Assembly (NCBI RefSeq): GCF_004214795.1
Contig: NZ_CP035928.1
Span: 1,550,001 to 1,614,000 of the forward strand
DNA length: 64,000 nucleotides
Direction of reading: 5' to 3'
From: Malaciobacter pacificus
GTDB lineage: Bacteria; Campylobacterota; Campylobacteria; Campylobacterales; Arcobacteraceae
Under the pieces are notes generated by a model. The model did no database searches. It had not been told where the DNA came from and saw only the letters and a program-made list of their open reading frames with translations. Position 1 is the first letter of the stretch. Each line of letters starts with the position of its first letter. Positions 53,801-59,380 of the stretch are shown here, piece after piece. The position numbers and the translations under genes were made by a program.

Positions 53801-53978
53801 GAATATTTCCAGACTCATCAACAAGTTGTATTTGTCCATTAACTACTTCAACAACTCCTTGTATTTGATCACCTATTTTAACTTCTAAACCTTCTTGTAA
53901 TTGAACAGCATTACCATTTTCATCTACTATTTGAAAATTTCCATTTACTTCTTGTACTTTTCCTATTGTTTCTGCCAT
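29811..53978 (-). CDS. Giant Lap/RTX-type surface adhesin, 8055 residues
   Basis: A single uninterrupted frame for a secreted adhesin of about 0.8 MDa. Residues 1-130 look like the Lap retention module (IGKVQEVNGNFQIVDENG, with a second GVVEVVNGQIQLVDESG unit), which plugs the outer membrane channel. An acidic Asn/Asp/Glu-rich linker follows to about 190. Calx-beta-like domains occupy about 195-590, VCBS-type repeats about 700-1744, and 21 identical 163-residue repeats about 1747-5169. These last resemble the DUF5801 T1SS repeat. Varied cadherin/Ig-like domains run to about 7850, then RTX nonapeptides (GGDDEINGG, GGSGNDVLNGG) near 7870-7970 and a type I secretion C-terminus. No Cys-based crosslinks are apparent. 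RBS AGGGA lies six bases before the ATG. Notably, the first 230 residues contain no Ala-Ala pair, the site LapG cuts. Confidence 0.95.
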   Translation of the reverse strand: MAETIGKVQEVNGNFQIVDENGNAVQLQEGLEVKIGDQIQGVVEVVNGQIQLVDESGNILELIDGQTLNTLDETTVNANQNTTIELNNGQEVIVNNQNNLLLDQTVTNNAPVDFQDTVIDNDTLDSLENDLVNEENLVVENDNDNNENNEEEQIQSDSSKARELDRNADVANVIADLREPVLNFREEDENIFGDDILFTQATLSISGASIVYEGNETIYTLSLTETASTDMLVTLSYSGVAIDGTDYTSIKEVTIPAGEKETTFIIETIDDYISDNNEPYTIVIIDAVGGGFDNLFIDSQADRVTTTIIDDSKPNTPNDPSDPEEPGTLDSVTVKLVSTDINGNEIAPATIAEGETAYYKAILVDPSGNQIVGASGNVDITFTDDSAKRTGTAANSDLDFAGTNQTVALNTVFSANALDDYVADSGETFNVQITDDTYTNATAYENVIHDTTAVVTTIIDDNDTVYVKLTQDSTVYEGENLTHTVTLVDLNGDPISPASNTSITVNLEYPTSTDETENVDFNPTRTIQVTIGSSGTATISNSAFDDILVEGSESYKLKILSILDNNSTYENILPTNDNVIGIIYDDVEPNPDTSTVKEGSNTITGNILTNDEIGINGKITQFDYTDESGNTQTATLIGGTASVDTIYGNITVNENGSYTFTSDPKEDHSSGDLSDIITYTLSDGTLTETSTLTITVTDDTPTAVVDTKSIIEDEISVSDNVFDSSNNSQDDVIGADTTSTPVTGVKAGSDTSADATSNVASDVIGTYGKVNIASDGSYTYTLDNANLNVQDLTTGESLTDTFTYTITDSDGDISTTTLTITINGADDGVELTVPTGQSVNESGLADGSNPNDSDIVDSSFTFKTLDGLLELVVGGTTLSKTQVEAITSSNTTTIDTGEGTLVLNGYSKAADGTITIDYEYTLKDNVDSTTITKDDISITVKDTDTTADTQTSILSIAIVDDTPTATLDTNSIKEDVASVTDNVFTNDTIGADTTSTPVTGVKAGSDTSADATSNVASDVIGTYGKVNIASDGSYTYTLDNTNLDVQDLTTGETLTDTFTYTITDSDGDISTTTLTITINGEDDGVTVTVPNDTTGTKGLITDHVVYESGLSDGSAPDVNDLKVDSSFTLKALDGLKDITVGGTTLSKTQVEAITSSNTTTIDTSEGTLVLNGYSKAADGTITIGYKYTLKDNQTHTNAEYTDDIVIVVNDTDTDTDTITSTLKITIVDDVPTAVADTNAITEDASPNTVSANVINNTTDDSQDDIVGADGATVTAIKNSADTAGTVGSSLSGIYGSIVLDSTGAYTYTLDNANLNVQDLTTGESLTDTFTYTITDSDGDISTTTLTITINGADDGVELTVPTGQSVNESGLADGSNPNDSDIVDSSFTFKTLDGLLELVVGGTTLSKTQVEAITSSNTTTIDTGEGTLVLNGYSKAADGTVTIDYVYTLKDNVDSTTITKDDISITVKDTDTTADTQTSILSIAIVDDTPTATLDTNSIKEDVASVTDNVFTNDTIGADTTSTPVTGVKAGSDTSADATSNVASDVIGTYGKVNIASDGSYTYTLDNTNLDVQDLTTGETLTDTFTYTITDSDGDISTTTLTITINGEDDGVELTVPTGQSVNESGLADGSNPNDSDIVDSSFTFKTLDGLLELVVGGTTLSKTQVEAITSSNTTTIDTGEGTLVLNGYSKAADGTVTIDYVYTLKDNVDSTTITKDDISITVKDTDTTADTQTSILSIAIVDDGPTASTATANTAVAELDETGGLDTVTIIANDVTGLFNSDGSYGQDGEGTTRYSLNATTVNTGLFLVSDQAHANEIVLESDGNGGYIGKAGTTEAFSVAINATTGEIIVIQKEELDHPLEGSNHNDELNLDAAGIKVVQTITDQDNDSVTTTSTNALDIEFLDDGPTASTATANTAVAELDETGGLDTVTIIANDVTGLFNSDGSYGQDGEGTTRYSLNATTVNTGLFLVSDQAHANEIVLESDGNGGYIGKAGTTEAFSVAINATTGEIIVIQKEELDHPLEGSNHNDELNLDAAGIKVVQTITDQDNDSVTTTSTNALDIEFLDDGPTASTATANTAVAELDETGGLDTVTIIANDVTGLFNSDGSYGQDGEGTTRYSLNATTVNTGLFLVSDQAHANEIVLESDGNGGYIGKAGTTEAFSVAINATTGEIIVIQKEELDHPLEGSNHNDELNLDAAGIKVVQTITDQDNDSVTTTSTNALDIEFLDDGPTASTATANTAVAELDETGGLDTVTIIANDVTGLFNSDGSYGQDGEGTTRYSLNATTVNTGLFLVSDQAHANEIVLESDGNGGYIGKAGTTEAFSVAINATTGEIIVIQKEELDHPLEGSNHNDELNLDAAGIKVVQTITDQDNDSVTTTSTNALDIEFLDDGPTASTATANTAVAELDETGGLDTVTIIANDVTGLFNSDGSYGQDGEGTTRYSLNATTVNTGLFLVSDQAHANEIVLESDGNGGYIGKAGTTEAFSVAINATTGEIIVIQKEELDHPLEGSNHNDELNLDAAGIKVVQTITDQDNDSVTTTSTNALDIEFLDDGPTASTATANTAVAELDETGGLDTVTIIANDVTGLFNSDGSYGQDGEGTTRYSLNATTVNTGLFLVSDQAHANEIVLESDGNGGYIGKAGTTEAFSVAINATTGEIIVIQKEELDHPLEGSNHNDELNLDAAGIKVVQTITDQDNDSVTTTSTNALDIEFLDDGPTASTATANTAVAELDETGGLDTVTIIANDVTGLFNSDGSYGQDGEGTTRYSLNATTVNTGLFLVSDQAHANEIVLESDGNGGYIGKAGTTEAFSVAINATTGEIIVIQKEELDHPLEGSNHNDELNLDAAGIKVVQTITDQDNDSVTTTSTNALDIEFLDDGPTASTATANTAVAELDETGGLDTVTIIANDVTGLFNSDGSYGQDGEGTTRYSLNATTVNTGLFLVSDQAHANEIVLESDGNGGYIGKAGTTEAFSVAINATTGEIIVIQKEELDHPLEGSNHNDELNLDAAGIKVVQTITDQDNDSVTTTSTNALDIEFLDDGPTASTATANTAVAELDETGGLDTVTIIANDVTGLFNSDGSYGQDGEGTTRYSLNATTVNTGLFLVSDQAHANEIVLESDGNGGYIGKAGTTEAFSVAINATTGEIIVIQKEELDHPLEGSNHNDELNLDAAGIKVVQTITDQDNDSVTTTSTNALDIEFLDDGPTASTATANTAVAELDETGGLDTVTIIANDVTGLFNSDGSYGQDGEGTTRYSLNATTVNTGLFLVSDQAHANEIVLESDGNGGYIGKAGTTEAFSVAINATTGEIIVIQKEELDHPLEGSNHNDELNLDAAGIKVVQTITDQDNDSVTTTSTNALDIEFLDDGPTASTATANTAVAELDETGGLDTVTIIANDVTGLFNSDGSYGQDGEGTTRYSLNATTVNTGLFLVSDQAHANEIVLESDGNGGYIGKAGTTEAFSVAINATTGEIIVIQKEELDHPLEGSNHNDELNLDAAGIKVVQTITDQDNDSVTTTSTNALDIEFLDDGPTASTATANTAVAELDETGGLDTVTIIANDVTGLFNSDGSYGQDGEGTTRYSLNATTVNTGLFLVSDQAHANEIVLESDGNGGYIGKAGTTEAFSVAINATTGEIIVIQKEELDHPLEGSNHNDELNLDAAGIKVVQTITDQDNDSVTTTSTNALDIEFLDDGPTASTATANTAVAELDETGGLDTVTIIANDVTGLFNSDGSYGQDGEGTTRYSLNATTVNTGLFLVSDQAHANEIVLESDGNGGYIGKAGTTEAFSVAINATTGEIIVIQKEELDHPLEGSNHNDELNLDAAGIKVVQTITDQDNDSVTTTSTNALDIEFLDDGPTASTATANTAVAELDETGGLDTVTIIANDVTGLFNSDGSYGQDGEGTTRYSLNATTVNTGLFLVSDQAHANEIVLESDGNGGYIGKAGTTEAFSVAINATTGEIIVIQKEELDHPLEGSNHNDELNLDAAGIKVVQTITDQDNDSVTTTSTNALDIEFLDDGPTASTATANTAVAELDETGGLDTVTIIANDVTGLFNSDGSYGQDGEGTTRYSLNATTVNTGLFLVSDQAHANEIVLESDGNGGYIGKAGTTEAFSVAINATTGEIIVIQKEELDHPLEGSNHNDELNLDAAGIKVVQTITDQDNDSVTTTSTNALDIEFLDDGPTASTATANTAVAELDETGGLDTVTIIANDVTGLFNSDGSYGQDGEGTTRYSLNATTVNTGLFLVSDQAHANEIVLESDGNGGYIGKAGTTEAFSVAINATTGEIIVIQKEELDHPLEGSNHNDELNLDAAGIKVVQTITDQDNDSVTTTSTNALDIEFLDDGPTASTATANTAVAELDETGGLDTVTIIANDVTGLFNSDGSYGQDGEGTTRYSLNATTVNTGLFLVSDQAHANEIVLESDGNGGYIGKAGTTEAFSVAINATTGEIIVIQKEELDHPLEGSNHNDELNLDAAGIKVVQTITDQDNDSVTTTSTNALDIEFLDDGPTASTATANTAVAELDETGGLDTVTIIANDVTGLFNSDGSYGQDGEGTTRYSLNATTVNTGLFLVSDQAHANEIVLESDGNGGYIGKAGTTEAFSVAINATTGEIIVIQKEELDHPLEGSNHNDELNLDAAGIKVVQTITDQDNDSVTTTSTNALDIEFLDDGPTASTATANTAVAELDETGGLDTVTIIANDVTGLFNSDGSYGQDGEGTTRYSLNATTVNTGLFLVSDQAHANEIVLESDGNGGYIGKAGTTEAFSVAINATTGEIIVIQKEELDHPLEGSNHNDELNLDAAGIKVVQTITDQDNDSVTTTSTNALDIEFLDDGPTASTATANTAVAELDETGGLDTVTIIANDVTGLFNSDGSYGQDGEGTTRYSLNATTVNTGLFLVSDQAHANEIVLESDGNGGYIGKAGTTEAFSVAINATTGEIIVIQKEELDHPLEGSNHNDELNLDAAGIKVVQTITDQDNDSVTTTSTNALDIEFLDDGPTASTATANTAVAELDETGGLDTVTIIANDVTGLFNSDGSYGQDGEGTTRYSLNATTVNTGLFLVSDQAHANEIVLESDGNGGYIGKAGTTEAFSVAINATTGEIIVIQKEELDHPLEGSNHNDELNLDAAGIKVVQTITDQDNDSVTTTSTNALDIEFLDDGPTAVNDSKSVEEGAVKVTGNVITNDTQGADGAVLKDFTYTDGTGATVSNSINFGIDLTTPTGTLKVNQDGSWEFTPISSVDHDDSGTLGSFTYTLIDGDGDISNSATNTITVTDTTPKVGTVATVSVDEDDLPTIGTSPDNNALTVESSLEITAGQDAFDTIFDITEGAVSGLTSNGSQIYYWLDSTSKVLTASTSSTESGVNSGNTIFTDTLSTTTAASAKHTFVLSGVIDHDNADGQNTKPLTFNYDVIDIDGSKADGSFIVNIIDDIPEAKNDNQSTPKTVVENASAISGNVITNINDDGADVGGADSNLKLVDFTYDTNQTYTFGTSDDGTDANGAYKKVTTANGTLKVWENGDWLFTPNASVDNSSGNVNANFDYTIEDYDGDESSATQYIDILDGADPVVNNINNPDIVVKEGDSKIVFDNTTQTYTTYNTSGYSETIPFSTTANEHILNFTQGTDKAGIVEFTFAGTTKTILEDGSNTVTSAADGTLKVYYNGNWEYTPPSSFSHPGTSGSDDILDDLNFTYVVKDVEGDEASVTGSQNITIMDTAPSIGANEDMSVSENDLQGLTGNSVIVDATTDGTDTTGSLGITKLQDSIVVTFDGITDKQNSGLTSSGDTVYYHLNGDTLTAATTNDDTAITNANTVFVLNLNDTTSASANYDFKLYNEIDHSGADDVNKTITFGYKVTDSDGDVATSNFDVTIVDSTPEASPAIISTNEDTAVTFFLSDEAFNGGITVGNSTDQNGNAVTVSATTITSGGSITLSGNIENATSQTIGTLTNNGDGSLTFTPTADYSGTPSFNYTVTDNDGDTASGTVDINVLPIVDDIDYVGIGATLESGKYKLTDLDINEDNLIDGNSDGQEDSTVKLDLSIPNPNAHLGESDGSEENVDVSQITISDIAIGATIEYKDGSNADVSFTASSGNTSVTILVANNSTNVKYIPVADTNVDNTLKYTFTVTDAPDNNNDSTTDKEHDGTTDLLDTKEFTLYQDINISGVADDTTIGTTSQTGDEDTWLDIDSFITSKSFGDSSDGSETHIIRLEIAKTEFPDGDIPTFKYSGKSSTNFTLQDGKYVAEIPEDKFTSAQIKMPSDYSGSVDIDVFAISYEDDWSNIPTGILPSTHESISELGYDESKSTVSISFTPDANDSRINSAGNTGSEDTKIDMNISIDMNRDDDGSETISSAKISSLPSDVKIYDSSDNLLFDNTSTGADNGNTEFILDFSGLNESQKEALIEGLQILPPAHSSADLEDLVFSLTIEDVTDEDLNAQTNTKTNTFDIIVTPVAERTDSDTAGTVGKDIITQGNHTYTTKANEDEFFDLNTADSGFSLSLTNEDSVETTTVLFTPKDGSGNELDGTIFKYGTTELTYNGTAIEIPVSELSNLEVKAPAEYSGKLVLTTEVKSIDYDDDASGKETANTQTSSGDTLTIIVEPVADTVTVAIKQSFGNEDAGRNDNGASGIPLNIGITSADDSETYDLRLNDIPDGAQIYYNGTLYTNPSPGSTWTLDIESFDNAGDLRYVPEENSNENITLNVQAKSTDAVTVDGNDITDDTSFIPADGLDVLVNVKGVGDKPTHATLATETITDTNSNSNTYNKIVAEDTDSILLKDLFDSSTPNFTSVDTDGSESLFVTITGVPAGFDISSPAVLLSGSGTSREWLVEKDNFDSVTLVIPENYSGEVNSIKLKLQTIEDDGNKSTITTVDTSILVTPEIDGSINKNTTQNEDTIQTLAFAFNNGGDSNEALTSLQIDTDSISLTGVSLFKNGIDITGNGWVNVDVDSDVITASIPADLDTDYSFPIRYTMSDTTNDSSSYTDTTIGDSTYDSTNTNYTTATYNVTVNAVTDTATFTLDEFTDIDGDGTNDITYNSGTQTVTVNANTKFQVPLHLTADDMASESSNGQDLDSETISNTVTLYNVPSGIYVNDGTYYGNGIWSVEISDDLTLDQVLGEVNKISFEVGNTNYPNINQEITINISHQDVGADVLTNTQTFTLVIDGDTFSNTDTGDITPIDLEVSEKIPTNLTEDRGTPLSDLVEVADGIVGNDTGDFVILVSNLNGATISGMQLITQNGNSFYSLPGDGTYTDIQTALESITITPNSNENINTLSNVTFDFSIETIGTNNTNTYDLSLDKQIAPVTDETVINISGSDVDENSSDNVFTISLSNDADGTRTQIIDGKVYLQLSDNGNGGTFVGDNFTLPSVTTIAANSVSDDQGNSLPAGDYYVIENVDYTDSLSIKYTPNTNVIAQDVIDIKAYTISKEDPESSPYTTQTLLSSQTATYDIKAVNDDITDFNPSANGNEDEVVNISLPNTVELNDNTESITSVILKDIPFGYKVTYDGAEVTGTPVGVDANGDYIYEYSFLGISDITTDIAKIGIEKVGVENFNGTISDAKLSISYGETGIPNNTVTENFDIVFNPVADELISFNPTDALGDEYVDSSSPWTKINLNTNVKDVDGSETVYVEFTNLPDGTTFSLDNGSTTIAASNISYDSDTGKYTVANIPYDQINSLYIQTPTGYKGGTITVDAWTVESSNNDTSTKITGKTFDIELESKASGVTSFTSTVGNEVNTTISGKNVVSSGYEISLTIDSLDLLDKDGSESLFVKLSGLGNSFDVDASNLTGVTATKVGSDWIVDIGSATDSHYADAITALSNGNLKLVSTTTSGTVNTINVSAYSELDDGSKSSETTVSNVALNTTVDTTEDMDGTANNDIIQGSSNADTINGQGGDDEINGGSGNDVLNGGNGVDTIDGGAGADIINGDGGNDTINFDGSDTVDGGTGTDTLVLDSGIDLSDVSNISNIEKIDLTQNGDHDITGLSLQDVIDMTDSDNDLEILGDASDNVQLVNEAGKTWSTNNVVDGDGNKTYTNIGDASVTLKIDQDININII
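38472..48740 (-). repeat. 21 tandem copies of a 489-bp unit inside the adhesin
   Basis: The boundary motif tggtccatcatct recurs exactly every 489 bp from 38472, and the last boundary is at 48741, which gives 21 units and 10,269 bp. Each encodes 163 residues running from the DDGPTAS segment to ALDIEFL. Reading several first, middle and last units I saw no base difference. The block keeps frame because 489 is divisible by three. Confidence 0.95.
48748..51882 (-). repeat. Four imperfect VCBS-type repeats of 768-804 bp
   Basis: The recurring boundary tcatctac/tcatctg falls at 48748, 49516, 50293, 51097 and 51883. Units are 768, 777, 804 and 786 bp. Each encodes a GSYTYTLDN/TDTFTYTITDSDGD core typical of VCBS repeats and a second half ending in ISITVKDTD or a variant. 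Unlike the 489-bp array they have diverged in patches. Confidence 0.85.
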
Positions 53979-53984
53979 AGTATG

Positions 53985-54050
53985 TCCCTAGTAAAATTTT
54001 ATATACTATAATAGCAATTTTTAGTCATTTACTAATTGTACTATAGTACA
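53985..54050 (-). promoter_or_regulatory. Adhesin upstream region with a 14-bp palindrome
   Basis: TGTACTATAGTACA at 54037-54050 is a perfect palindrome about 60 bases before the adhesin ATG. Between it and the ATG lie TATTATAG/TATAAAAT-type boxes, then AGGGA (53985-53989). The palindrome would sit near the -35 region, a place for an activator or repressor. The protein that binds it is unknown. The operon's LuxR-type regulator is one candidate. Confidence 0.5.
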
Positions 54051-54433
54051 GTATTAGAAAATTTAGAAGTTTATAATACTCTGGATTTAGATCTTTGAAG
54101 CAAACAAAAGTTTGGCATTAAAACACAAACTTTTTGCTAATACTCTTGGAATGAGTCTCATCGCTTAATTTAGTACTTTTACATGCTCATACTAAAAAGG
54201 CTTCATGGTGGGTAATGCAATACCATATAGAAGATATGGAAACAATATTACAACTTGAATCTCTGCACAAGAATATTCGTGAGTTGATAGAACAAAGAAT
54301 TTGAAAGGATTGATATATCAATAAAAAATAGAATATAAACTCTATATAGTCTTTTTCATAACCTCTAGAGACTGTGAAAGAACTAACTCCTATGTAAGTA
54401 AAAAGAATCGAGTTAAAGAATATTTTTCAATAT
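54051..54433. other. Gene-poor remnant region
   Basis: No complete gene is visible. Plus-strand frames carry short protein-like pieces: KSLALKHKLFANTLGMSLIA, then in a neighbouring frame LVLLHAHTKKASWWVMQY to LIEQRI (stop near 54303). These could be one decayed protein with a frameshift, perhaps of mobile-element origin, but I do not recognise it. The segment GAGACTGTGAAAGAACT near 54367 could be the end of the transposase remnant that follows. That is a guess. Confidence 0.3.
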
Positions 54434-54892
54434 TTAAATGTATAAACTCATTTTTCGATGATAAAAAGCTTTAAAAAAGACTAGAACTGCAATGTACTCT
54501 GCTATTTCTTGTTTTATATCTTCAATATTGCCACTTTTACTGGCTTTTATCAGCTTTTTAAACAGTGTAATACCAATTAGATTTAATAATCTTCTAAAAT
54601 TATAGGTAAGCATAATAAGAGCATTTTCTCCAGCAACTTTTATTTTACCCCGTACTAGAAAATGACTCCAGCCAAGCTTTTGTTTGATTGTCCCAAATGG
54701 ATGTTCAACTAATTCTGTACGCTGTTGAATCATCACTTTAGCTTCTTGTGTATTCATCTTTGCACGGTGTGCAATGACAACTTCTTCATGTTCCCAACGC
54801 CATAGACGTTTTGCAGGAGTTTTTTCAGGAATACATTGTGAACGTATGGGACAAACTTTACATACAGAACCAGATTGTCCCCTCTTTTGTCC
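54434..54892 (-). pseudogene. IS1182-type transposase, C-terminal fragment
   Basis: The frame is open from 54892, just after an in-frame TAG, to the stop at 54434: about 152 residues. The upper part has a Cys cluster (SVCKVCPIRSQCIP) followed by RLWRWEHEEVV. The lower part contains the terminal helix region with catalytic Glu, TELVEHPFGTIKQKLGWSHF, then NALIMLTYNFRRLLNLIG. A start at 54757 would be artificial. The N-terminal two thirds with the Asp residues are missing, so it is inactive. It abuts the small membrane-protein gene upstream, showing an IS-related break at about 54893. Confidence 0.85.
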
Positions 54893-54911
54893 CTAAACTC
54901 TCACAAAACTC

Positions 54912-55259
54912 TTAACTAACTCGATTTTTAGCCTTGTTAATCTCATTTGTATATTTATATACCATGTAATCAAACATTCTTGCTTGAGTGTTTTTTTGAA
55001 AGAAAAAAAACATTTCAAGCAATCTAAAACTCATTCTTAAAAATGCTGTAAAAGGTACAATATAACTTATTATAGTGCTTTGTGTTCTATAAGGATAGTA
55101 TTTTTCTAACTCCTCTTTTAACTCTTTTAATACTTGGCTCTCTTCCATTAAATTTTCTCTATTTACACCTGAAATAGATTTTATTGCAATTAAAAAATTT
55201 ACTACAAACATAAATGCATTTAAATTCCATCCAACTATACAAATATCTAAATAACTCAT
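54912..55259 (-). CDS. Small membrane protein of unknown function
   Basis: A 115-residue protein with two hydrophobic stretches (about 10-27, and 66-92 with FFFF) separated by an acidic, helical loop (MEESQVLKELKEELEKY). It begins 19 bases after the chemoreceptor stop and is probably co-transcribed with it. No family is recognised. The 3' side borders a transposase remnant, so the original C-terminus could have been altered. Confidence 0.6.
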   Translation of the reverse strand: MSYLDICIVGWNLNAFMFVVNFLIAIKSISGVNRENLMEESQVLKELKEELEKYYPYRTQSTIISYIVPFTAFLRMSFRLLEMFFFFQKNTQARMFDYMVYKYTNEINKAKNRVS

Positions 55260-55278
55260 ATTACCTACTTTTTAATAA

Positions 55279-57198
55279 TTATGAAAACTGTTTTGTAACT
55301 TCATCTTTGCCTTCAAACTCTTTAGAATCTGTATTTGAAACTATATTTAATGCAATTTCAGAAGTGTTTTTTGCAATATCATTCGTTTGAACAGCAACGG
55401 AAGCATTAGCTTGTGTTTGAGCATCCAAAGAGTTTATTGCATTATTAATTTGAACAATTCCCATTTCTTGTTCTTTAAATGATAACGAAATATCATTAAT
55501 TAAATCAATAGTTTCTTTAATATTTGTATTTAAACTTTCATAACCTTTAATCATTGTATCAGATATTTTTTTACCATTATTTGCTTTTTGAGTAGCATCT
55601 TCCACTAAATCTTTTATCTCTTTTGCTGCTTCGGCACTTCTTGAAGCTAAATTCCTAACCTCTTGAGCAACAACAGCGAAACCTTTTCCTGCCTCACCTG
55701 CAGTTGCTGCTTCAACAGCTGCGTTTAGTGATAGAATATTTGTTTGGAAAGCAATTTGATCAATTACTGAAATTGCTTCATTAATTGCTGTTACTTTATC
55801 ATTTATTTCATCCATTGATTGAGTTGTTTCATTAGCAAGTGTCTCACCATTTTCTGCTGAACTTGTAACTAAACTAGTAATATTTGACATCTCAATGATT
55901 TTTGTACTTGAGTTTTTTATACCACTAGTAACCTCTTCTAATGCAGCAGCTGTTTCCTCTAATTTTGCTGCAGCATCATTTGATGATTTATTTAAAGTAT
56001 TAACATTTCCAAGTAATTGACTGGCAGATTTATTTAATATTAAACCATTTTTTCTATTCTCTTTTAACATCTCATTAGTTGTGTCTCTTACATTATTTAT
56101 TGAATTAATTAATGTTTCAAAAACTCCACCTTTTTCTATCCCATTTAATGCTAGTTTATTTGTATAATTATAATTTGAATATTCAATAAGAACTTTATTA
56201 ACATCTAGAAAGTGCTCTTTGGTAGCATCAATCATATTATTAATTCCTTCTTTTAAAGTATTCAATGTTGGATCACTTGTATCTACTTCTATTTTTTGAG
56301 AATACCAACCACTCTTAACCCTATTAATAACTACCGATGCATCATCAATTAAAAGTTTATCCTCATCAAGAGATTTTTTTACTATATCAATTTCACTATT
56401 AATTAAAGCAGCCATTTGTGAAAACTCATCTTTAGAATTAATATTAATATACTCAACTTTGTCAGTTTTCTTATTTAAAAAATCGAAAAATGATGATAAG
56501 CCTGTTCTGAATTCTTCTAATGATTTTGAAATATTTTTAATCAATAAGAACAAATATGTAAATATTAAAGAGACTAAAACAAAAAATTCTACAATCATAA
56601 AAGTAACTAAACTATCGAGTTCTTCGTTCAACATTTTTGTTCTTTTTTCTAAACCTTTAGTCTTAACATCTTTAATTTTATTTAATGCTTCCCTTGATCC
56701 ATTTGCTAAAGGAGTAGCATCTTTTTTATAATTTTGATATGTTTTTTGTAAAACTTCAGTTGTTCTATCTATATTTTCTAAAGCTTTTACTTTAGAAAAT
56801 CCATCATCAATAAAAGCTAAAGTATTATTTTTTGAGATTTCAGTATCTGCAATCTTTTTCTTTTCATTAGGTGTATTAACAACACTTTGTTTTAAAGTAT
56901 CAAAATGTTTTATTATTTCATTTCTACTATTTTCTATTTTTGTAATATTTTTATTATATTCATTACCTAACATAATATCTCTAGTACATCTACTTATATA
57001 GTTTAATTCTTTTTCTATTTCTATAACTGCAAATTTACCAACCATAGCTTTTTTAGCATATATTTCAAAGTTATTCTTTGCATTACTAACATGATTATAT
57101 TTAACAATTGAAGAAACAACTAAAATAATAAAAACAACAATTCCAAAAAGCACCATCTTTCTCGCGATAGTTAGCGCGATAGTTAGATTAAAATCCAT
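55279..57198 (-). CDS. Methyl-accepting chemotaxis protein
   Basis: A 639-residue transmembrane chemoreceptor. Helix 1 is at about 12-31 and helix 2 at about 197-218, flanking a periplasmic helical-bundle ligand domain of about 165 residues. A HAMP-like/linker region (about 220-380) follows, then the signalling domain. The hairpin tip is highly conserved: [20 protein letters not shown] then [15 protein letters not shown]. The ATG is preceded by AAAGGTAATCAA. The ligand cannot be deduced. The C-terminus lacks a CheR-binding pentapeptide. Confidence 0.93.
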   Translation of the reverse strand: MDFNLTIALTIARKMVLFGIVVFIILVVSSIVKYNHVSNAKNNFEIYAKKAMVGKFAVIEIEKELNYISRCTRDIMLGNEYNKNITKIENSRNEIIKHFDTLKQSVVNTPNEKKKIADTEISKNNTLAFIDDGFSKVKALENIDRTTEVLQKTYQNYKKDATPLANGSREALNKIKDVKTKGLEKRTKMLNEELDSLVTFMIVEFFVLVSLIFTYLFLLIKNISKSLEEFRTGLSSFFDFLNKKTDKVEYININSKDEFSQMAALINSEIDIVKKSLDEDKLLIDDASVVINRVKSGWYSQKIEVDTSDPTLNTLKEGINNMIDATKEHFLDVNKVLIEYSNYNYTNKLALNGIEKGGVFETLINSINNVRDTTNEMLKENRKNGLILNKSASQLLGNVNTLNKSSNDAAAKLEETAAALEEVTSGIKNSSTKIIEMSNITSLVTSSAENGETLANETTQSMDEINDKVTAINEAISVIDQIAFQTNILSLNAAVEAATAGEAGKGFAVVAQEVRNLASRSAEAAKEIKDLVEDATQKANNGKKISDTMIKGYESLNTNIKETIDLINDISLSFKEQEMGIVQINNAINSLDAQTQANASVAVQTNDIAKNTSEIALNIVSNTDSKEFEGKDEVTKQFS

Positions 57199-57369
57199 TT
57201 GATTACCTTTTATTAAAAAAAATTATATTATTTTAGCTAAATAACTTTTAATAGTCCATTCTTTAAGCTTTTTAATCCATAATTAAATATTTATAATCTT
57301 TTTGTTTTAAACTATTTAGTATAAAAAATATTTATATATAAGCTAATCTTATTAATAAGCAAATTTCAA

Positions 57370-59363
<1,994 letters not shown>

Positions 59364-59380
59364 TTCATTGCATTCATTTT

